Of a stretch of DNA of 64,000 nucleotides, positions 61,652 to 64,000 are shown piece by piece. Position numbers and translations under genes: made by a program. The stretch lies in NCBI RefSeq assembly GCF_001563285.1, contig NZ_CP005191.1:124001-188000 (forward strand). Reading direction: 5' to 3'. The stretch's first letter is position 1, and the number at the start of each line of letters is the position of its first letter. The notes beneath the pieces were generated by a model. The model searched no databases, was not told where the DNA came from, and saw only the letters and a program-made list of their open reading frames with translations. Origin of the DNA: Sphingobium sp. MI1205. Lineage in GTDB: Bacteria; Pseudomonadota; Alphaproteobacteria; Sphingomonadales; Sphingomonadaceae.

Positions 61652-61905
61652 GGCGCCTGCGGCGCTTCTCCCTTTCTTTGAAAAGATTGAAGGGGGAGGG
61701 GACGCCATCGGCAAGCACCGAACACAATGACAAGGCCCAGTGCCCGATCTCGCACGAGCATAGAGCATCCAGAGGATGGCGTTCAACATCCGCTGCCGAA
61801 CCGTGCATCGCCCGCCTCCCGATCAATCAGCGCGACAACACTCGACGATGCGCACTCGAAGCTGGTCCCATCATCTTGGCTACCCTGCCTTGATTCCCGC
61901 GGACG

Positions 61906-62283
61906 ATGGCGGACGAGATCCCGGTTCACCTCATCCTGTCGCCTGACCTACCTCATCACCGGGTCTGCCTCGACGCCTTCGAAAGAATCGAATGTCGGCG
62001 AGCCCAGATCGAAGTCCAAACTCTCGAGGGCCTGTTGGAAGCCTGGATCTACCTCGATGCTGAACGTCTGCCATCGAACGGGCATCCAGCTGGCGTAGCG
62101 CTCACGCGACATCACCTCGTTCGATCAGCTTGTGAAATGTTAGGGTACATACCGCCGAAGCCAGGGTGCTTCATATCCAGCGCACCCCTCAAAATCGGAA
62201 CAAACCGAGAAATAGTCCTAAAACGCCGCCAGAGCCTTACCAGGCGCTTTTGGGCCTTCTGGCATCCACGGCCTCATGAATAG
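61906..62283 (+). CDS. Small protein of unknown function near the origin
   Basis: The 125-residue frame begins MADEIPVHLILSPDLPHHRV and contains CRRAQIEVQTLEGLLEAWIY. Codon usage is replicon-like in the first two thirds and less so afterwards. No strong ribosome-binding site precedes the ATG. It may be real; no domain was recognised. Confidence 0.4.
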   Translation: MADEIPVHLILSPDLPHHRVCLDAFERIECRRAQIEVQTLEGLLEAWIYLDAERLPSNGHPAGVALTRHHLVRSACEMLGYIPPKPGCFISSAPLKIGTNREIVLKRRQSLTRRFWAFWHPRPHE

Positions 62284-62423
62284 CGTCAAATCGCTCTGTG
62301 CGGGCGTCTGGCTGGGCCGTATTTTGGGCCAGTTGTCACAAGTTTGTGATCAAAATCAGAGCGCACATGATTGTGAACCCCACTTGCTCCCACCGCAAAT
62401 TCGCATTTGATTCGCAACACCTG

Positions 62424-63458
62424 TCATGGCGACGAAAGCTTTGGCCCGCGCGCGCTTGTAAGCAGCTTGTCGATGGCGGCCATTTCCTGATCAAATGCAT
62501 CGAAAGCCACGGTGAGGTCGCGGCTCGCGGGCAGGGGAGGGGGCTCCTTCGCCGGACGGCCGCGCTTCGGTGCTGCATAACCGAATTCGACCGCAAGGTC
62601 CGGTGGCAGAAACAGCCGCCAGCTGCGCCGCTGGGTAATCTCGACCAGAAGATCCGCGGCGACGGCCCGCTCCAGCAGCTTGCTCGCTCCGGCGACGCTG
62701 AGGGCCAGCGCATCGGCAACTCCCTGGGGCGATAGCAGCGGGCGATGATGCGTGAGCGCGAGCAGCCGGGGGAGGGCGCCCGGACGGAACGCTTCGACGA
62801 TCGCGCGTTGGGCGTTGCGATGAAATTTCTCCAGATCGTGAAGCCGTTCCAGACCCTCGCGCGCCGATCGTTCGAGCGCCCGCAACACCGCCAGCCAATC
62901 ATCGGCGTCGGGTTTGCGCTTCAGCCGGAACGCCTTGGCGCCGCCGGCGAGGCAGGGGAGGGTGCTCGCGGAGAGGCCGCTATCGCGTAGCGCGAACGGC
63001 AGGCCGAGCCAGGGCAGGATGCCGCCATCCGCCAGCGCGTGTTGGCGGACCTGATCGAGCGCGCGGACGAGGGCAGGGTGCTGCGTGGCAACCGCCGGCG
63101 CGCTGATGGCGGTGGGCAGCGTATCGCGCCAGGCGAGCGGGTCGGGATCGGCGAGCGCCGCGGCCCACGCATCGAAGCGGTCGAACAGGTCGAGGGTGGT
63201 CGAGCGCAGCGGCCGGCCGGGGATCTGGAGCCCGCAACCCCAGGAAAATACGTCGATTTCGTCGACCTCGGCCGATTGCAGTTGCAGCGCCCGCGCATAG
63301 CCTGACCAGGTAGCCCGCCGGTTCCATGCCGAGGCGGCGGAACTGACGGAAATTCGGGCATCCAGGCGAGAAATGGACGCGGTGCAAGACGCTATGGCTG
63401 CCGCCATTTGTGGGGTATAATCGGGGCCATAAGAGGCGGGCGAGGGCATGTCAGCCAT
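62424..63458 (-). CDS. DUF1612/HTH protein, RHE_PE00001 family
   Basis: The ATG at 63458 gives 344 residues. The DUF1612 part includes TWSGYARALQLQSAEVDEID, VFSWGCGLQIPGRP and KRKPDADDWLAVLRALERSA. The C-terminal winged helix-turn-helix reads LLSPQGVADALALSVAGASK, LLERAVAADLLVEITQRRSW. Members are frequent on rhizobial and sphingomonad plasmids, often near partition/replication genes; they are presumed DNA-binding. An inverted repeat (63468-63487) lies just upstream of its start. Confidence 0.85.
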   Translation of the reverse strand: MADMPSPASYGPDYTPQMAAAIASCTASISRLDARISVSSAASAWNRRATWSGYARALQLQSAEVDEIDVFSWGCGLQIPGRPLRSTTLDLFDRFDAWAAALADPDPLAWRDTLPTAISAPAVATQHPALVRALDQVRQHALADGGILPWLGLPFALRDSGLSASTLPCLAGGAKAFRLKRKPDADDWLAVLRALERSAREGLERLHDLEKFHRNAQRAIVEAFRPGALPRLLALTHHRPLLSPQGVADALALSVAGASKLLERAVAADLLVEITQRRSWRLFLPPDLAVEFGYAAPKRGRPAKEPPPLPASRDLTVAFDAFDQEMAAIDKLLTSARGPKLSSP

Positions 63459-63467
63459 GCCCAATAG

Positions 63468-63487
63468 TGAACTGAAAGCAAAGTTCA
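63468..63487. promoter_or_regulatory. Inverted repeat TGAACT-N8-AGTTCA upstream of the DUF1612 gene
   Basis: Six-base arms around an eight-base centre, 10 bases before the ATG of the leftward HTH gene. The position suits autoregulation by that protein. Short arms mean chance cannot be excluded. Confidence 0.4.
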
Positions 63488-63510
63488 GTAAAGTATGCCC
63501 GGATGCCTAG

Positions 63511-63535
63511 TGTTGATAATGGATCGTTATCAACA
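63511..63535. promoter_or_regulatory. Inverted repeat TGTTGATAA-N7-TTATCAACA in the vapB/DUF1612 divergent region
   Basis: Perfect nine-base arms with a seven-base centre, between the divergent DUF1612 and vapBC genes and 16 bases upstream of the vapBC -35 box. It is a good operator candidate for VapBC or for the HTH protein. Confidence 0.65.
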
Positions 63536-63550
63536 TTAGATGAACCGTGC

Positions 63551-63579
63551 TTGCGCTGTAGCAGCACGGCCACTATAAT
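63551..63579 (+). promoter_or_regulatory. Sigma70-type promoter of vapBC
   Basis: TTGCGC (63551-63556) and TATAAT (63574-63579) are separated by 17 bases, the ideal spacing. The start codon of vapB is 38 bases downstream of the -10 box. Confidence 0.65.
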
Positions 63580-63616
63580 CAGGGGCCGATCAAATCTGAA
63601 CCGTAGGAGTGCCGTC

Positions 63617-63898
63617 GTGGCTACTGCCGCCCATCATCCGCCGCGCCGCAAACAGCGCGCCATCACCATCCGCTCCGATCATGCGCTCAAGCGCCTCGAA
63701 CTGCTCGCCCGCGACGGCCGCAGCCAGGTTGAAATTATCGAAGAGGCGCTGGACCGGATGCCGCTGCCAAAGGAAAAGGACCGAGACGCGTTCCTTGCGG
63801 AGATTAGGGCGATCCAAGCGCGCGTCCCCAAGCGAACATATCCGACCATGGCGGAGATTGACGCCGAGCTTTGGGACGAGGACGGGTTGCCCCGATGA
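63617..63898 (+). CDS. vapB: VapB-type antitoxin
   Basis: The GTG at 63617 was chosen because TAGGAG lies seven bases upstream. The 93-residue product has an N-terminal DNA-binding part (RAITIRSDHALKRLELLA, SQVEIIEEALDRM) and a C-terminal toxin-neutralising tail (YPTMAEIDAELWDEDGL). It matches the Rv0623/PSK-type VapB family. Its stop overlaps the toxin start (ATGA). Confidence 0.85.
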   Translation: MATAAHHPPRRKQRAITIRSDHALKRLELLARDGRSQVEIIEEALDRMPLPKEKDRDAFLAEIRAIQARVPKRTYPTMAEIDAELWDEDGLPR

Positions 63899-64000
63899 TC
63901 ATTGATACTTCGGCGCTGATCGCGGTGCTGACGGGCGAGGAGGGCAGTGAGGCGCTGGTCGAGGCGATCGTCGCCGAACGAGGCGGAATTCCGGCACCCG
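63895..64000 (+). CDS. vapC: VapC PIN-domain toxin, 3' end outside the window
   Basis: The first 35 residues are visible: MIIDTSALIAVLTGEEGSEA, with the first catalytic Asp of PIN ribonucleases in IDTSAL. The start overlaps the vapB stop. The remaining acidic residues lie beyond the window. Confidence 0.88.
   Translation, partial: MIIDTSALIAVLTGEEGSEALVEAIVAERGGIPAP

Overview
The window is 64 kb of GC-rich DNA. Its coding style, its gene families and its replication module (ParA, ParB and a 'replication initiator protein A', next to an iteron array) suggest a large plasmid or plasmid-derived replicon of an alphaproteobacterium, most likely a sphingomonad. The genus is an inference from gene families, because no rRNA or other taxonomic marker is present.

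Layout. (1) 1-6360: a rightward operon for a drug/lipid-type ABC exporter (twin ATPase, two ABC-2 permeases, a NodT-type outer-membrane lipoprotein) ending in a SAM methyltransferase. (2) 6368-20255: a leftward metal-homeostasis block with a CzcCBA-like HME-RND pump and a DUF3240 protein, a two-component system, a cytochrome b561-like protein, a VIT1/CCC1-type transporter, TonB, a TonB-dependent receptor carrying the CxxxM copper motif of OprC, a DUF2946-like protein and a ferric-reductase-like flavocytochrome. Copper/iron handling is the common theme. (3) 20448-31268: a leftward string of small plasmid-backbone genes of mostly unknown function, including a queuine tRNA-ribosyltransferase-like protein (DpdA-related) and an SNase-like nuclease. 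An IS1111-group IS110 element (about 21497-22826) cuts this string, and a complete group II intron (28443-30997) sits inside a DUF6927 gene. (4) 31433-47989: a cysteine synthase, an ArdC antirestriction gene broken into three pieces, a large ParB-like protein and an arginase-family protein. Two recombinase-trio elements broke the ardC gene: one of about 6.9 kb (32603-39498) that carries its own intact ardC, and a RIT element (about 39586-44148) with two cargo genes. (5) 48194-56449: a PAS protein, a flavodoxin-fold fragment, a YhaO/YhaN (SbcCD-like) nuclease-ATPase pair, a RHH/ParE toxin-antitoxin pair, and a primase-like Toprim protein overlapping an internally shortened DarT-like protein. 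(6) 57011-61560: parA-parB-rep, two identical 16-bp palindromes (candidate parS or operator sites) and about eleven iterons in both orientations (oriV). (7) 61906-64000: a small ORF, a DUF1612/HTH (RHE_PE00001-type) protein and a vapBC pair with a clear promoter; vapC runs off the window.

Most informative results. The ardC gene can be rebuilt codon-perfectly from three pieces 44148-44774, 39499-39585 and 32248-32601, which dates the two insertions as independent events in one gene. The DUF6927 gene can likewise be rebuilt in frame by removing a 2,555-nt intron with canonical ends. Functions are assigned from motifs read by eye; no database search was run.
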